64,000 bases of DNA from Streptomyces sp. NBC_00576 (GTDB lineage: Bacteria > Actinomycetota > Actinomycetes > Streptomycetales > Streptomycetaceae): positions 7,006,001 to 7,070,000 of the forward strand of contig NZ_CP107780.1 in NCBI RefSeq assembly GCF_036345175.1, given 5' to 3'. Positions within the stretch are counted from its first letter, which is position 1; each line of letters opens with the position of its first letter. The notes under the pieces were generated by a model. The model worked only from the letters and a program-made list of their open reading frames with translations, ran no database searches and was not told the origin of the DNA. The position numbers and the translations under genes were made by a program. This document shows positions 8,230 through 17,281 of the stretch, piece by piece.

Positions 8230-9579
8230 TCACAACTGAGCCGGTGCCGCCCCCTTCAGCTCCTCCAGGTCGAACACCGCGGCCATCCGCGCGTATCCCT
8301 TGTCGCTCGGGTGCAGGTGATCCCCGGAGTCGTAGTCCGCCCGGAACCGCCGAGGGTCGTACGGATCCCGTAGCGCCTTGTCGAAGTCCGCGTACGCGTC
8401 GTACACGCGCCCCGCCCGGATCTCCGCGTTCACGGACTGCCGTAGCGCCTCCGTGGTCGCCGAATACCCGTGGAACCCCCCGAACGGCATCAGCGTCGCC
8501 CCGATCACTCGCAGGCCCCGCCGGTGCGCATCGGCCACCAGCTCACGCAGCCCGCCGACGATCGAGGCCGCCTGCAGGTCCTTGGGGTCGCGGGAGCGCA
8601 GGATGTCGTTGACGCCCAGGTCGATGACGACGGCCTTGACGTTCGTACGGTCGAGGGCGTCGCGCCCGAACCGTGTCAGAGCGCTCGCGTTGGGCGACGG
8701 CGTGCCGAGGCCGCCGGGCTGCAGGACGCGGTTGCCGCCGATGCCCTGGTTGACGACGCTGTAGTGGGGCACGTCCGCGCCGGACTCCGCCGCCGCGTGG
8801 AGCCGGTCGGCGAGGACGTCGGGCCAGCGGCTGTTGGTGCCCACGCTGGACGTGCTGCCGGCGGTGAGGGAGTCGCCGAGGACGACGACCGTGCCGTTGG
8901 CCTGGTTGCTGAAGACGTCCAGGGCGGTGACGTACCGCCAGGCCTCGATCCGCTCGGTGTAGGCGGTGGCGAAGGGGTCCTCGGTGCGGTCGCCCCGGGC
9001 GGCGTACGACATCTGCCGGGCGTGCGGATGGTAGGTGACCGGGCCGGACGGGATGGCGGAGTACGTCGTCACCAGGACATCGCTGTCGCGCGGGACGACG
9101 ACCCCTACCGCGTCGCTGATGATCTGCTTCCCGGCCGGGATGGTCACCGAGGGGCTGCCGCCGAAGGTGAGCCGGCGCATGGTGCCGGCGTCGGCCGCGG
9201 CGCTGTTCTCGGCGGCGGCGACGGCTATCGAGGCGTGGGCGATGGTCAGGGGCTGCGTGCCGTAGAGGTTGGAGAGCGTGACGCGGGCACTCGTACCGCC
9301 GGCCGCGGTGTGCACGACGTTGCGCAGGGAGCGGCCGGCCAGGCCCTGCTTCTCGGTGCCGGGCTCGCCGTCGACCGGGGAGGCGGACCAGGTGCCGACC
9401 CAGGCGCCGGCGGACGCGGGGGCGACGGCGTTGCCCGTGTCGCCGCGGGCGCGGCTGAGGGACTTCGCCTGCTGGGGGGTGCTGTCGTCGAGGGTCGCCC
9501 CGACGTATATGGCGGTGGAAACGGCCACGACGAGTGTGATCATCGCGGCGAACAAGCCATAACCGTGGCGCCTGGTCAT
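8230..9579 (-). CDS. Secreted GDSL/SGNH-family esterase-lipase
   Basis: A 449-residue hydrolase. A hydrophobic anchor or signal segment is at ~9-28. Block I, GDSLTAGS, has the nucleophile Ser near residue 236; GIGGNR (block II) and GVND (block III) follow; the catalytic pair is in SGDHLHPSDKGY near 420. All four SGNH blocks are present. The ~190 residues before GDSL form the N-terminal beta domain seen in Streptomyces extracellular SGNH enzymes. The ATG at 9579 has AGGAG 11 nt upstream. Likely acts outside the cell on esters such as lipids or acetylated polysaccharide; the substrate is unknown. Confidence 0.88.
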   Translation of the reverse strand: MTRRHGYGLFAAMITLVVAVSTAIYVGATLDDSTPQQAKSLSRARGDTGNAVAPASAGAWVGTWSASPVDGEPGTEKQGLAGRSLRNVVHTAAGGTSARVTLSNLYGTQPLTIAHASIAVAAAENSAAADAGTMRRLTFGGSPSVTIPAGKQIISDAVGVVVPRDSDVLVTTYSAIPSGPVTYHPHARQMSYAARGDRTEDPFATAYTERIEAWRYVTALDVFSNQANGTVVVLGDSLTAGSTSSVGTNSRWPDVLADRLHAAAESGADVPHYSVVNQGIGGNRVLQPGGLGTPSPNASALTRFGRDALDRTNVKAVVIDLGVNDILRSRDPKDLQAASIVGGLRELVADAHRRGLRVIGATLMPFGGFHGYSATTEALRQSVNAEIRAGRVYDAYADFDKALRDPYDPRRFRADYDSGDHLHPSDKGYARMAAVFDLEELKGAAPAQL

Positions 9580-9766
9580 GGGGTGCGTGACTCCTAGTAC
9601 GGCGGGGAGCGTGGGGGGCTCCGGTGGGCTGCGCCCATGATGCGGGATGGGCCTGTGAGGGTCGGCCGAATCGTTCGGACTGACCCCCTCCGGATATACG
9701 TGGGGAACTCCTGTTCCGTTCCGGGAGTAGGTCAAGAAGGGACAATGTGTGGGGGATCACTGAACG

Positions 9767-11185
9767 GTGGAGCGAATGGCACGCACGAAAACGGGATCAA
9801 CCGGCGGGGCTGACGGGACCGGAGGGAAGCAAGGGGCTGACGTGACCGACGTGACCGAAGGGCAGCAGCGGACCCGTGCCGCGCCCGTCGTCGCCCCTGC
9901 CGGTACGGTCCCCGGCCGGGCCATGACCTCCTTCAGCCCCGCCGACGAGGAGCGCCAACGCGGGGTGCGCCGGATGAAACTCACCGCGACCGGACTGCTG
10001 GCCTTCGTCGCCGTCGTGTACGTCCTCGCCAAGTGGGCCGGTGAGCAGGGCGCCGGTGCCTGGACGGGGTATCTCGCCGCGGCGGCCGAGGCCGGCATGG
10101 TCGGCGCGCTGGCCGACTGGTTCGCGGTCACCGCGATCTTCCGCCGTCCCATGGGCCTGCCCATCCCGCACACGGCGATCATCCCCACCAAGAAGGACCA
10201 GCTCGGCGTCTCCCTCGGGGAGTTCGTCGGCGAGAACTTCCTCTCCCAGGACGTCGTACGGCAGCGGCTGCGGGCCGTGGGCATCGGCAGCCGCCTCGGT
10301 ACCTGGCTGGCCGAGCCGGAGCACGCGGACCGCGTCACGGCGGAGCTGGCCACCGCCCTGCGGGGCGCGCTCACCGTCCTGCGCGACTCCGACGTCCAGG
10401 CGGTCGTCGGCGAGGCCATCACCCGGCGGGCCGACGCCCAGGAGATCGCGCCCGGCATCGGCAAGATGCTGGAGAAGGTCGTCGTCGACGGCGGCCACAG
10501 ACGGGTCGTCGACCTGATCTGTGTACGCGCCCACGACTGGCTCGTCCTGCACGAGGAGGAGGTCATGGGCGCCGTGCAGGGCGGCGCGCCCGGCTGGACG
10601 CCCAAGTTCGTCGACAAGAAGGTCGGCGAGCGCGTCTACAAGGAACTGCTGCGCTTCGTCACCGAGATGCGCGACGCCCCCTCCCACCCGGCGCGCGGCG
10701 CCCTGGACCGCTTCCTCACCGACTTCGCCTCCGACCTCCAGTCCGACACGGACACGCGCGCGCGTGTCGAGCGGCTGAAGACCGAGGTGCTGGGGCGCGG
10801 CGAGGTCCAGGACCTGATCGCGTCCGCCTGGACGGCCGTACGCTCGATGATCGTCTCGGCGGCCGAGGACGAGCGCAGCGAACTGCGGCTGCGCGTGCGG
10901 GCGTCGCTGCTGTCGCTGGGGTCCCGGATGGCGGTCGACGCCGGGCTGCAGAGCAAGGTGGACGGCTGGGTCGAGGGCGCGGCGGTGTACGTCGTGACGA
11001 CCTACCAGGGCGAGATCACCTCCCTGATCACGGACACGGTCGCGGGCTGGGACGCCGAGCACACGACGAAGAAGATCGAGGCGCACATCGGCCGTGACCT
11101 GCAGTTCATCCGCATCAACGGCACGGTGGTGGGCTCGCTGGCCGGGCTGCTGATCTATACGGTGTCGCGGGCGGTGGGGGTGTAG
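9767..11185 (+). CDS. DUF445 family membrane protein
   Basis: A 472-residue protein of the DUF445 family. After a ~70-residue hydrophilic, Ala/Thr-rich leader there is a membrane segment (LLAFVAVVYVLAKW), the family hallmark (VGALADWFAVTAIFRRP, then IPHTAIIP), a long helical cytoplasmic region, and a second membrane segment at the C-terminus (VVGSLAGLLIYTVS). The start could be the GTG at 9767 or the ATG at 9776. The function of DUF445 proteins is not established. Confidence 0.85.
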   Translation: MERMARTKTGSTGGADGTGGKQGADVTDVTEGQQRTRAAPVVAPAGTVPGRAMTSFSPADEERQRGVRRMKLTATGLLAFVAVVYVLAKWAGEQGAGAWTGYLAAAAEAGMVGALADWFAVTAIFRRPMGLPIPHTAIIPTKKDQLGVSLGEFVGENFLSQDVVRQRLRAVGIGSRLGTWLAEPEHADRVTAELATALRGALTVLRDSDVQAVVGEAITRRADAQEIAPGIGKMLEKVVVDGGHRRVVDLICVRAHDWLVLHEEEVMGAVQGGAPGWTPKFVDKKVGERVYKELLRFVTEMRDAPSHPARGALDRFLTDFASDLQSDTDTRARVERLKTEVLGRGEVQDLIASAWTAVRSMIVSAAEDERSELRLRVRASLLSLGSRMAVDAGLQSKVDGWVEGAAVYVVTTYQGEITSLITDTVAGWDAEHTTKKIEAHIGRDLQFIRINGTVVGSLAGLLIYTVSRAVGV

Positions 11186-11195
11186 TCCGCGGATA

Positions 11196-11222
11196 GGTAC
11201 CTGTACCTGAGTACGCGTACTC
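11196..11222. promoter_or_regulatory. Two adjacent inverted repeats, operator-like
   Basis: GGTAC-CT-GTACC at 11196-11207 is followed directly by the perfect 14-bp palindrome GAGTACGCGTACTC at 11209-11222. Both lie in the 73-nt gap before the membrane protein gene that starts at 11259. They share the GTAC core. Operator function is inferred from position and symmetry only. Confidence 0.45.
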
Positions 11223-11258
11223 TGTCGGACCGTCTCCAGGCAGGTAACTCTCGTACGT

Positions 11259-11750
11259 ATGACCGAGATAACGGGGAACGGCACCACCGGGAAGCTGCTC
11301 GGGCCGCTGGGGACACGTCCCTGGGCCGAGCGCTGGCTGACACGCGCACTCGGCGTCGCGGTCGCTTCGGCGTCGTACGTCGTCTGCGTCCCCTGGGACC
11401 TGCGCAACCGGGCGGAGAGCGCGGGCTCGACACAGGAGACGACCCCGGTGACGGGCGTCGGGGTCGCCGCCCTGGGCGTCCTGCTGCTGCTCCTGGCCGC
11501 CTACTTCGGTTACCGCGACAGCCGGGGCTGGCCGCTGCTGCTGATCGCGGTCCCTCCGGCGGCCCTGATGTACGCCTCCCTGCGCGCCCATCCGGGCCCA
11601 CCCGACGGCTTCGCCAACGCCTGGCCCCTGACCTGGGCCTTCTTCACGCTGGTGATCGCGGCGGGGGTGCTGATCGCGGCGGGGGTGGGGCGGGCGTTCC
11701 GGGTGGAGGAGGAGTCGATGGAGGGGCTGGTGTCGGCCGGTCACAGGTAG
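11259..11750 (+). CDS. Four-helix membrane protein, unknown function
   Basis: A 163-residue protein with four hydrophobic segments, at about 28-46, 66-84, 92-108 and 125-145. I recognise no domain. It is preceded by a palindromic region (11196-11222) and is convergent with the next gene, 15 nt from stop to stop. The start ATG is the only good one. Base composition and codon use match its neighbours. Confidence 0.7.
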   Translation: MTEITGNGTTGKLLGPLGTRPWAERWLTRALGVAVASASYVVCVPWDLRNRAESAGSTQETTPVTGVGVAALGVLLLLLAAYFGYRDSRGWPLLLIAVPPAALMYASLRAHPGPPDGFANAWPLTWAFFTLVIAAGVLIAAGVGRAFRVEEESMEGLVSAGHR

Positions 11751-11765
11751 GCGTGCGGTGTTCTG

Positions 11766-12236
11766 CTAGGCCCCGGTGGTGGAGCCGGGGCGGACGATCA
11801 TCAGGACCGTCACCGTGGCCCACAGCAGGTTGAAGATGCCGGTGAACATGGCGAGTTGAACGGTCGTCGCCCGGTCCGCGCCGCTCGCGGCACCTTCGGC
11901 GACCGTCTCCTGGATGGTCTCCTGACGGGGCAGCACCAGCACCACCAGGACGATCGCCGCCGCCACCGTCAGTGCCATGGAGACGATCAGCCAGGCGTCG
12001 CCCATCACCCCCATGCTGCTCGCCGTGGCGATCCCGAACACGGGGACGGCGATGCCGATCCCGGCGTACACCCGGCAGATCCGGTGCAGGAGCCGTACGG
12101 TCTCCAGCGCCCGGGGATCGTCGGGCGCCGCGAGTGCCTTGCGGGCGCTGGGCGGGAACATGCTGGCCGCGACGGTGATGGGACCGACGGCGATGATCGC
12201 GGCGAGGACGTGGACGGCGAGCAGGAACTTGGTCAC
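11766..12236 (-). CDS. DUF2269-like integral membrane protein
   Basis: A 156-residue protein with four predicted membrane helices. The N-terminal LLAVHVLAAIIAVGP, with the conserved His in the first helix, resembles DUF2269 membrane proteins. It is divergent from the GlxA-like regulator gene at 12331, 94 nt away, so it may be a target of that regulator. Function is not known. Confidence 0.7.
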   Translation of the reverse strand: MTKFLLAVHVLAAIIAVGPITVAASMFPPSARKALAAPDDPRALETVRLLHRICRVYAGIGIAVPVFGIATASSMGVMGDAWLIVSMALTVAAAIVLVVLVLPRQETIQETVAEGAASGADRATTVQLAMFTGIFNLLWATVTVLMIVRPGSTTGA

Positions 12237-12330
12237 GGGACGACGCTAGGTGCGGGGGAGGGCACGCAGAAGTGGCGGTTTTGCCAGGGGTCAACAGATT
12301 CTCGCCAGGCCGGTTCTCTAGGCTCCTGCC

Positions 12331-13281
12331 ATGCACACCGTCGCCGTACTGGCCCTTGAGGGCGTGATCCCGTTCGATCTCTCCGCGCCGATCGACGCGT
12401 TCGGCTGGGCGCGGCTGCCGGACGGGCGGGAGGCGTATCGCGTACGGGTCTGCTCGGTCGCCGACGAGGTGAGTGCGGGGCCGTTCAGTGTGCGGGCGCC
12501 GTACGGGCTCGACGCGTTGGCGGACGCCGACACGATCGTGCTGCCGGGCACCGCCGACCCGACCCTGCCGTTGCCGCCGGGGGTGGCCGAGGCGCTGTGC
12601 ACGGCGGCGGCCGATGGGACACGCATCGCCTCGATCTGCGTCGGCGCGTTCCTCTTCGCGGCGACGGGCCTGCTGGACGGCCTGCGCGCGACCACGCACT
12701 GGATCGCCGCCGGGGACCTCGCGGCCAGCTATCCGAAGGTGACCGTCGACCCGAACGTCCTGTACGTCGACAACGGCCAGTTCCTCACCTCGGCGGGCGC
12801 GGCGGCGGCCCTGGACATGTGCCTGCACATGATCCGCACCGACCACGGCTCGGCGGTCGCCGCGCAGGCGGCCAGGATGTGCGTGATGCCCCTCGAACGG
12901 GAGGGCGGGCAGGCCCAGTTCATCGTGCAGGCCCAGCCGCCGGCCCCGGCGGGCGCGACGATGGAACCGGTACTGCGCTGGCTGGAGGAGCACGCGGACC
13001 AGGGCGACCTGACGCTGGCCGACATCGCGGCGCAGGCCGGCATGAGCGCCCGTACCCTGAACCGCCGTTTCCGGGAACAGACGGGCACGACACCCCTGCA
13101 GTGGCTGCACCGGGCGCGGGTGCGGCGGGCGCAGTACCTGCTGGAGACGACGACGCATCCGGTCGAACTCATCGCCGCCCGGACGGGGTTCGGGTCGCCG
13201 ACGGCGTTCCGGGACCGTTTCAAACGGGTGGTCGGGACGAGCCCGTACGCGTACCGAAGGGCGTTCCAGACCACCGACTGA
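12331..13281 (+). CDS. GlxA-family transcriptional regulator (DJ-1/PfpI plus AraC)
   Basis: A 316-residue regulator. Residues 1-170 form a DJ-1/PfpI class I glutamine-amidotransferase-like domain, with the nucleophile-elbow-like ASICVGAFLFA near 95-105. Residues ~215-312 are an AraC-type double helix-turn-helix (LTLADIAAQAGMSARTLNRR, then RTGFGSPTAFRDRF). In this family the DJ-1 domain is a ligand sensor rather than an enzyme. The divergent DUF2269-like gene is the nearest candidate target. An imperfect hairpin and a repeated element follow its stop. Confidence 0.9.
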   Translation: MHTVAVLALEGVIPFDLSAPIDAFGWARLPDGREAYRVRVCSVADEVSAGPFSVRAPYGLDALADADTIVLPGTADPTLPLPPGVAEALCTAAADGTRIASICVGAFLFAATGLLDGLRATTHWIAAGDLAASYPKVTVDPNVLYVDNGQFLTSAGAAAALDMCLHMIRTDHGSAVAAQAARMCVMPLEREGGQAQFIVQAQPPAPAGATMEPVLRWLEEHADQGDLTLADIAAQAGMSARTLNRRFREQTGTTPLQWLHRARVRRAQYLLETTTHPVELIAARTGFGSPTAFRDRFKRVVGTSPYAYRRAFQTTD

Positions 13282-13375
13282 GCGCCCTTGAAGGGAGGAC
13301 CGCAGGCCCCCCCTTCAAGGGGCGCGGGGAACTGCGCGACCAGCCACGACGGCGCCGCAGCAAAACTCACAGCCC
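13282..13375. repeat. Hairpin followed by a Streptomyces-type dispersed GC-rich repeat
   Basis: GCGCCCTTGAAGGG pairs with CCCTTCAAGGGGCGC, with one bulge, directly after the regulator stop (13281) and can act as a terminator. The sequence that follows, with the motif GGGGCGCGGGGAACTGCGCG, is of a kind I know as widely repeated in intergenic regions of Streptomyces chromosomes. The copy number in this genome cannot be judged from one window. Confidence 0.5.
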
Positions 13376-13398
13376 CTCGCGGCCCCCCAGCGGAGCGT

Positions 13399-13707
13399 CT
13401 AGTGCCGGTCGGCGACGGCCCAGGAGGCGAGGGCGACGGCGCCGGCGACCCCGAACACGGCGGGCCAGGCGCCCACCTTCTTGGCCAGGGGGTGCGATCC
13501 GGCGAAGGCGGCGATGTACGCGACGGTCAGCGCCCCGGCGGCCGTCCCGCCCGCCTGCTCCTGCCACTGCTGGGCGGCGACGGTCCCCGCGACGGCCAGT
13601 ACGGCCCCGCCGAGCTGCCGGCTCCTGCTCCAGCGGGCGGCGGCGTACCCGCCGACGAGCCCGCCGGCGGCCACGAACGCCGTGGGAACCTTGGTCGTCT
13701 TCGCCAT
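13399..13707 (-). CDS. Small Gly/Ala-rich membrane protein, unknown
   Basis: A 102-residue protein with up to four short hydrophobic segments rich in Gly and Ala (e.g. AFVAAGGLVGGYAAARW). No domain is recognised. Upstream on its strand is an AGGAGG ribosome site (plus-strand cctcct at about 13717-13722). Codon use is normal for the region. Confidence 0.65.
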   Translation of the reverse strand: MAKTTKVPTAFVAAGGLVGGYAAARWSRSRQLGGAVLAVAGTVAAQQWQEQAGGTAAGALTVAYIAAFAGSHPLAKKVGAWPAVFGVAGAVALASWAVADRH

Positions 13708-13796
13708 GGTGGCCTGCCTCCTGCTGGGTCGGTCGTTCGGTGGTCGCGCGGTGGTCGTGCGGTGTCGAGAGGTGTCGTGCGGTTTACGGGGCGAGG

Positions 13797-14222
13797 CTAA
13801 CCCGTGATCCTGGGCTCCCCGTCGGTCGGGGTGGCGGCCCGGCGGGCGCGCAGCTCGGCCTCGTACCCGGCGCCGATGGCCAGCAGCATCGCGGCCAGCG
13901 CGAATCCGAACGCGCCGGGATTGACGTACCCCGGCACGCGGTCGGCGACGTAACTCCCGCCGCCACGCGTCTCGCAGACGAACCGCAGCGGGACGTAGTC
14001 GATGCGGTAGTCGAGAGCCTCGGCCCCCTTCGCATGCGTACGGCAGGGCCGGACCGGCGCCGAGTCCGCACCGCCGTCCTCCGCCTCCAGCACCGCACCG
14101 AAGACCTGCAACAGCCCCCAGCAGTACAGCGCGAGCGCGAGGGCGCCGGAGAAGAGCGCGAGCCCACGGAGCCGCGCACCGCGATTCCGGTTCAGGTTCA
14201 GGTTCAGATGCAGGGGAAACAA
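13797..14222 (-). CDS. Two-helix membrane protein with an extracytoplasmic Cys-containing loop
   Basis: A 141-residue protein with helices at about 21-44 and 104-121. The ~55 residues between them hold two Cys and probably lie outside the cell. The N-terminus has an odd 'LNLNLNRNR' stretch produced by a GGTTCA-type 6-bp tandem repeat near 14190-14210. No family is recognised. The next gene, an alpha/beta hydrolase, is divergent. Confidence 0.6.
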   Translation of the reverse strand: MFPLHLNLNLNRNRGARLRGLALFSGALALALYCWGLLQVFGAVLEAEDGGADSAPVRPCRTHAKGAEALDYRIDYVPLRFVCETRGGGSYVADRVPGYVNPGAFGFALAAMLLAIGAGYEAELRARRAATPTDGEPRITG

Positions 14223-14262
14223 GGCCGGTCCTGTCCGAATGTTCTGATTATGCTGATCGACT

Positions 14263-15054
14263 ATGCCGGTACTGAGGACGACTGACGGTACAACCTTGGC
14301 GTACGAGGACCACTCCCCGTCCGTTTCCGGCGAGGGTCGGCCGGTTCTCCTCCTGCACGGACTCGCGGGTCACCGGGGCGAATGGGCCGATCTGCTGGGC
14401 CTGTTGCTGCCGGACGGGCACCGCGTGATCACGTACGACGCCCGGGGCCACGGCGAGAGCACGCGCGCCCCGCGGGACATGACGCGTGCGGTGAACGTAC
14501 GGGACGCGGTGGCGTTGATCCGCGGACTCGACCTGGCACCGGTCACGTTGGTGGGCCAGTCGCTGGGCGGTCTGACGGCACTGCTGACGGCGGCGGCGCA
14601 TCCGGAGCTGGTGCGGTCCCTGGTGCTGGTGGAGGCGGGACCGGATGGCCCGAGCCCCAACCTGCCGTCGGAGATCGCCGGTTGGCTGGACAGCTGGCCG
14701 ACGCCCTTCGAATCCCCGTCCGCCGGGGCGGAGTTCTTCGGTCACGAGGCCTGGGGGAGGGGGCTGGAGCGGCGGGCGGACGGCTGGTATCCGAGGGTGG
14801 CCAAGCAGAGCATGCTCGCGGCGGTCGAGGAACTGGCCGTCCACGACTACTGGGGGGAGTGGAGCCGGGTGAGTTGTCCGCCGCTGGTCGTGCGAGGTGG
14901 CTCGGGCACGATGCGTGAGCGGGAGCAGACGGAGATGAGAGAGCGCCGGCCAGGGACGGAGACCGTCACCGTCCCGGGGGCGGGCCATGACGTACATCTG
15001 GATCAGCCGGGTCGCTTGTACGACGAGATGAAGGCGTTCCTCGCCTGCCGGTGA
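14263..15054 (+). CDS. Alpha/beta-fold hydrolase
   Basis: A 263-residue cytoplasmic hydrolase. The oxyanion region is LLLHGLAGHRGEW; the nucleophile elbow GQSLGG has its Ser near residue 100; the catalytic His is in GAGHDVHLDQ near 242; an acid is expected in the segment around 215. YDARGHGEST is typical of this fold. No signal peptide. The substrate cannot be told; esterase, lactonase or C-C hydrolase are all possible. Confidence 0.85.
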   Translation: MPVLRTTDGTTLAYEDHSPSVSGEGRPVLLLHGLAGHRGEWADLLGLLLPDGHRVITYDARGHGESTRAPRDMTRAVNVRDAVALIRGLDLAPVTLVGQSLGGLTALLTAAAHPELVRSLVLVEAGPDGPSPNLPSEIAGWLDSWPTPFESPSAGAEFFGHEAWGRGLERRADGWYPRVAKQSMLAAVEELAVHDYWGEWSRVSCPPLVVRGGSGTMREREQTEMRERRPGTETVTVPGAGHDVHLDQPGRLYDEMKAFLACR

Positions 15055-15145
15055 CCAGCGGATCTCAGTGGTTCGAGTGGTTTGCGGTCCTCGTCCGTGT
15101 GAATGCGCTTACTCCGTACGGCCCATGCGCCAAGAGTGAAAGGTG

Positions 15146-17209
15146 ATGAGCACACAGAACCTGAGCACCCAGAACCTGAGCACGCAGCAACAGAACCTGA
15201 GCACGCAGCAAAGCGAAGAGCAACTCGCTCCGAGTGCTTCACACACCGCCCAACCCGCACCGCCCTCGCGCCGCGCCGTGGTCACCGCGACCGGTGTCTC
15301 GGCGCTCGCCGCCGGGCTCGCCGTCGCCTCCGCCGCGCCCGCGACCGCGTTGAGCCCCGTCACCGCACCCTCGACGGCACCGGCCAAAGTGCCACCGCCC
15401 GGCATCGACCGCCAGGCGTACCGGACGGTCGCCCGCGCCATCGCCGTGTACGACGAGCACGACAACTCCCTTGTCCCGGGCTACCTCAGGGCCATCGAGA
15501 ACGGCCTGCCCGCCGGCCGGGCGAAGGCCACCAAACGCGTCCTGGTCATCGGCGCCGGACCGGCCGGTCTGCTCGCCGCCGACCTGCTCAACCGGGCGGG
15601 CCACGAGGTCGTCGTGATCGAGGCCAACGGCAACCGAGTCGGCGGCCGTATCAAGACGTTCCGCAAGGGCGGCCATGAGAACGGCGAGCAGCCGTTCGCC
15701 GACCCCAGGCAGTACGCCGAGGCCGGGGCCATGCGCCTGCCCGACAGCCACCCGCTCCTCATGGCGCTGATCAAGAAGTACGACATCGCGCGCCAGGAGT
15801 TCTACCTGGTGGATGTGGAGGTCGACAACCCCGACCGGAAGGCCAACCGCACCTGGATCCACGTCAACGGCATCCACATGCGCCGAGCCGACTACGAGAA
15901 GCACCCCGAAAAGATCAACGACACCTTCGGCGTCACAGGACCCAACCGCACGAAGACCGCCTCCGCCATCCTCACCGAGGCCCTCAAACCCGCACGCCGG
16001 CTGGTCCAGGACAAGGAAGGAACCGCCCTCGTCAACGGGTGGATCACCGTCCTGGAGAAGTACGGCCACTGGTCCATGTACCGGTATCTCACCGAGGTCG
16101 CCGGGCTCGACACCCGCACCATCGACCTCATCGGCACCATCCAGAACCTGACCTCTCGGCTGCACCTCTCCTTCGTACACAGCTTCCTCTCCAGCGTGCT
16201 GATCGCCCCGAGCACCAAGTTCTGGGAGCTCAAGGGCGGTACGGCAGTGCTCGCCGACGCCCTGTACGCGCCGGTGAAGGCAAAGGTCAGGCTCGACCGG
16301 CGCGCCGTACGCATCGAACGCGTCGGCGGCAGCAACGGCGGCAAGGTGAAGGTGCACACCGTCTCGGAGGACTGTCAGACCGGCAAGGGGGGTGCCACCG
16401 AGGTCTTCGAGGGTGACGAGGCGATCATCACCGTCCCCTTCTCCGGACTGCGCCACGTGGCCTTCGACCCGCCGCTCTCCTACGGCAAGCGCCGGGCTGT
16501 CACGGAGCTGCACTACGACGCCGCGACCAAGGTGCTGCTGGAGTTCTCCCAGCGCTGGTGGGAGTTCACCGAGGAGCAGTGGCGGGAGACGCTGAACTCC
16601 ATCGAGCCCAAGCTCTACGACAAGTACAGGGCGGGCACGGTCAGGGACGCCAGGCACCTCGGCGCGCACGGCTCGGTGAAGAACCTGGGGGTGACGATCC
16701 CCGAAGGACTCAAGGAGTGCTTCACCGTCTTCCGGCCGGGGCTCGGCCTGAGCGGCGAACCGGAGGCCGCTCATGTCCGGGGCGGCGGCTCGGTGAGCGA
16801 CAACGCCAACCGCTTCATGTACTTCGAACACGCGAGCCCCATGGAGGGCAGCGACGGCGGCATCGTGCTCGCCTCCTACAGCTGGTCGGACGACGCCCTC
16901 AAGTGGGACGCGTTCGCCGACGAGGAGCGGTATCTGCGCGCGCTCGCCGGAATCCAGGCCGTTTTCGGCCGCCGGTGCGAGGTCTTCTTCACCGGCAAGT
17001 GCAGGACACAGTCCTGGATGCGCGACCACTACGCCTACGGCGAGGCTTCCGTCCTCTTCCCCGGCCAGCACGCGGAACTGTTCCCCGACGTCCCCACCTC
17101 CGAAGGACCGCTGCACTTCGCGGGCTGCCACACCTCCATCAAACCCGCCTGGATCGAAGGCGCACTCGAATCCGCGGTCCGGACGGCACTGAAGGTCCAC
17201 ACGGGCTGA
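15146..17209 (+). CDS. Tat-exported L-amino-acid oxidase (flavin amine oxidase family)
   Basis: A 687-residue FAD enzyme expected to oxidise an L-amino acid to the 2-oxo acid with release of ammonia and H2O2. A twin-arginine signal (SRRAVVTATG, RR near 43) precedes a hydrophobic stretch and an Ala-rich cleavage region. The dinucleotide fold GAGPAGLLAADLL is near 135; the substrate Arg is in AEAGAMRLPDSHPL; the C-terminal WIEGALESAVR closes the FAD site. By recall the layout is close to Streptomyces L-glutamate oxidase, but substrate preference cannot be read from sequence alone. The ~40 residues before the RR pair are built from repeats of QNLSTQ and may not be translated. Confidence 0.88.
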   Translation: MSTQNLSTQNLSTQQQNLSTQQSEEQLAPSASHTAQPAPPSRRAVVTATGVSALAAGLAVASAAPATALSPVTAPSTAPAKVPPPGIDRQAYRTVARAIAVYDEHDNSLVPGYLRAIENGLPAGRAKATKRVLVIGAGPAGLLAADLLNRAGHEVVVIEANGNRVGGRIKTFRKGGHENGEQPFADPRQYAEAGAMRLPDSHPLLMALIKKYDIARQEFYLVDVEVDNPDRKANRTWIHVNGIHMRRADYEKHPEKINDTFGVTGPNRTKTASAILTEALKPARRLVQDKEGTALVNGWITVLEKYGHWSMYRYLTEVAGLDTRTIDLIGTIQNLTSRLHLSFVHSFLSSVLIAPSTKFWELKGGTAVLADALYAPVKAKVRLDRRAVRIERVGGSNGGKVKVHTVSEDCQTGKGGATEVFEGDEAIITVPFSGLRHVAFDPPLSYGKRRAVTELHYDAATKVLLEFSQRWWEFTEEQWRETLNSIEPKLYDKYRAGTVRDARHLGAHGSVKNLGVTIPEGLKECFTVFRPGLGLSGEPEAAHVRGGGSVSDNANRFMYFEHASPMEGSDGGIVLASYSWSDDALKWDAFADEERYLRALAGIQAVFGRRCEVFFTGKCRTQSWMRDHYAYGEASVLFPGQHAELFPDVPTSEGPLHFAGCHTSIKPAWIEGALESAVRTALKVHTG
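15151..15215 (+). repeat. Imperfect tandem repeat coding for QNLSTQ units
   Basis: The unit AGAACCTGAGCACSCAG occurs three times at the start of the L-amino-acid oxidase gene, with CAGCAA spacers in the last copy. It encodes NLSTQ repeats just ahead of the Tat signal. Repeats of this kind can change length by slippage. Confidence 0.7.
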
Positions 17210-17281
17210 CATCGCATGGGCTGACAGGCATGGGCTGGCGACCCTGGTCCGCGCACCCTTCGTCGGCGCGCGGGCCCGGGC

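Noticed and set aside
15239..17212. 657-codon frame antisense to the L-amino-acid oxidase
   Set aside because: The + strand frame has full FAD-oxidase motifs; the antisense frame has none.
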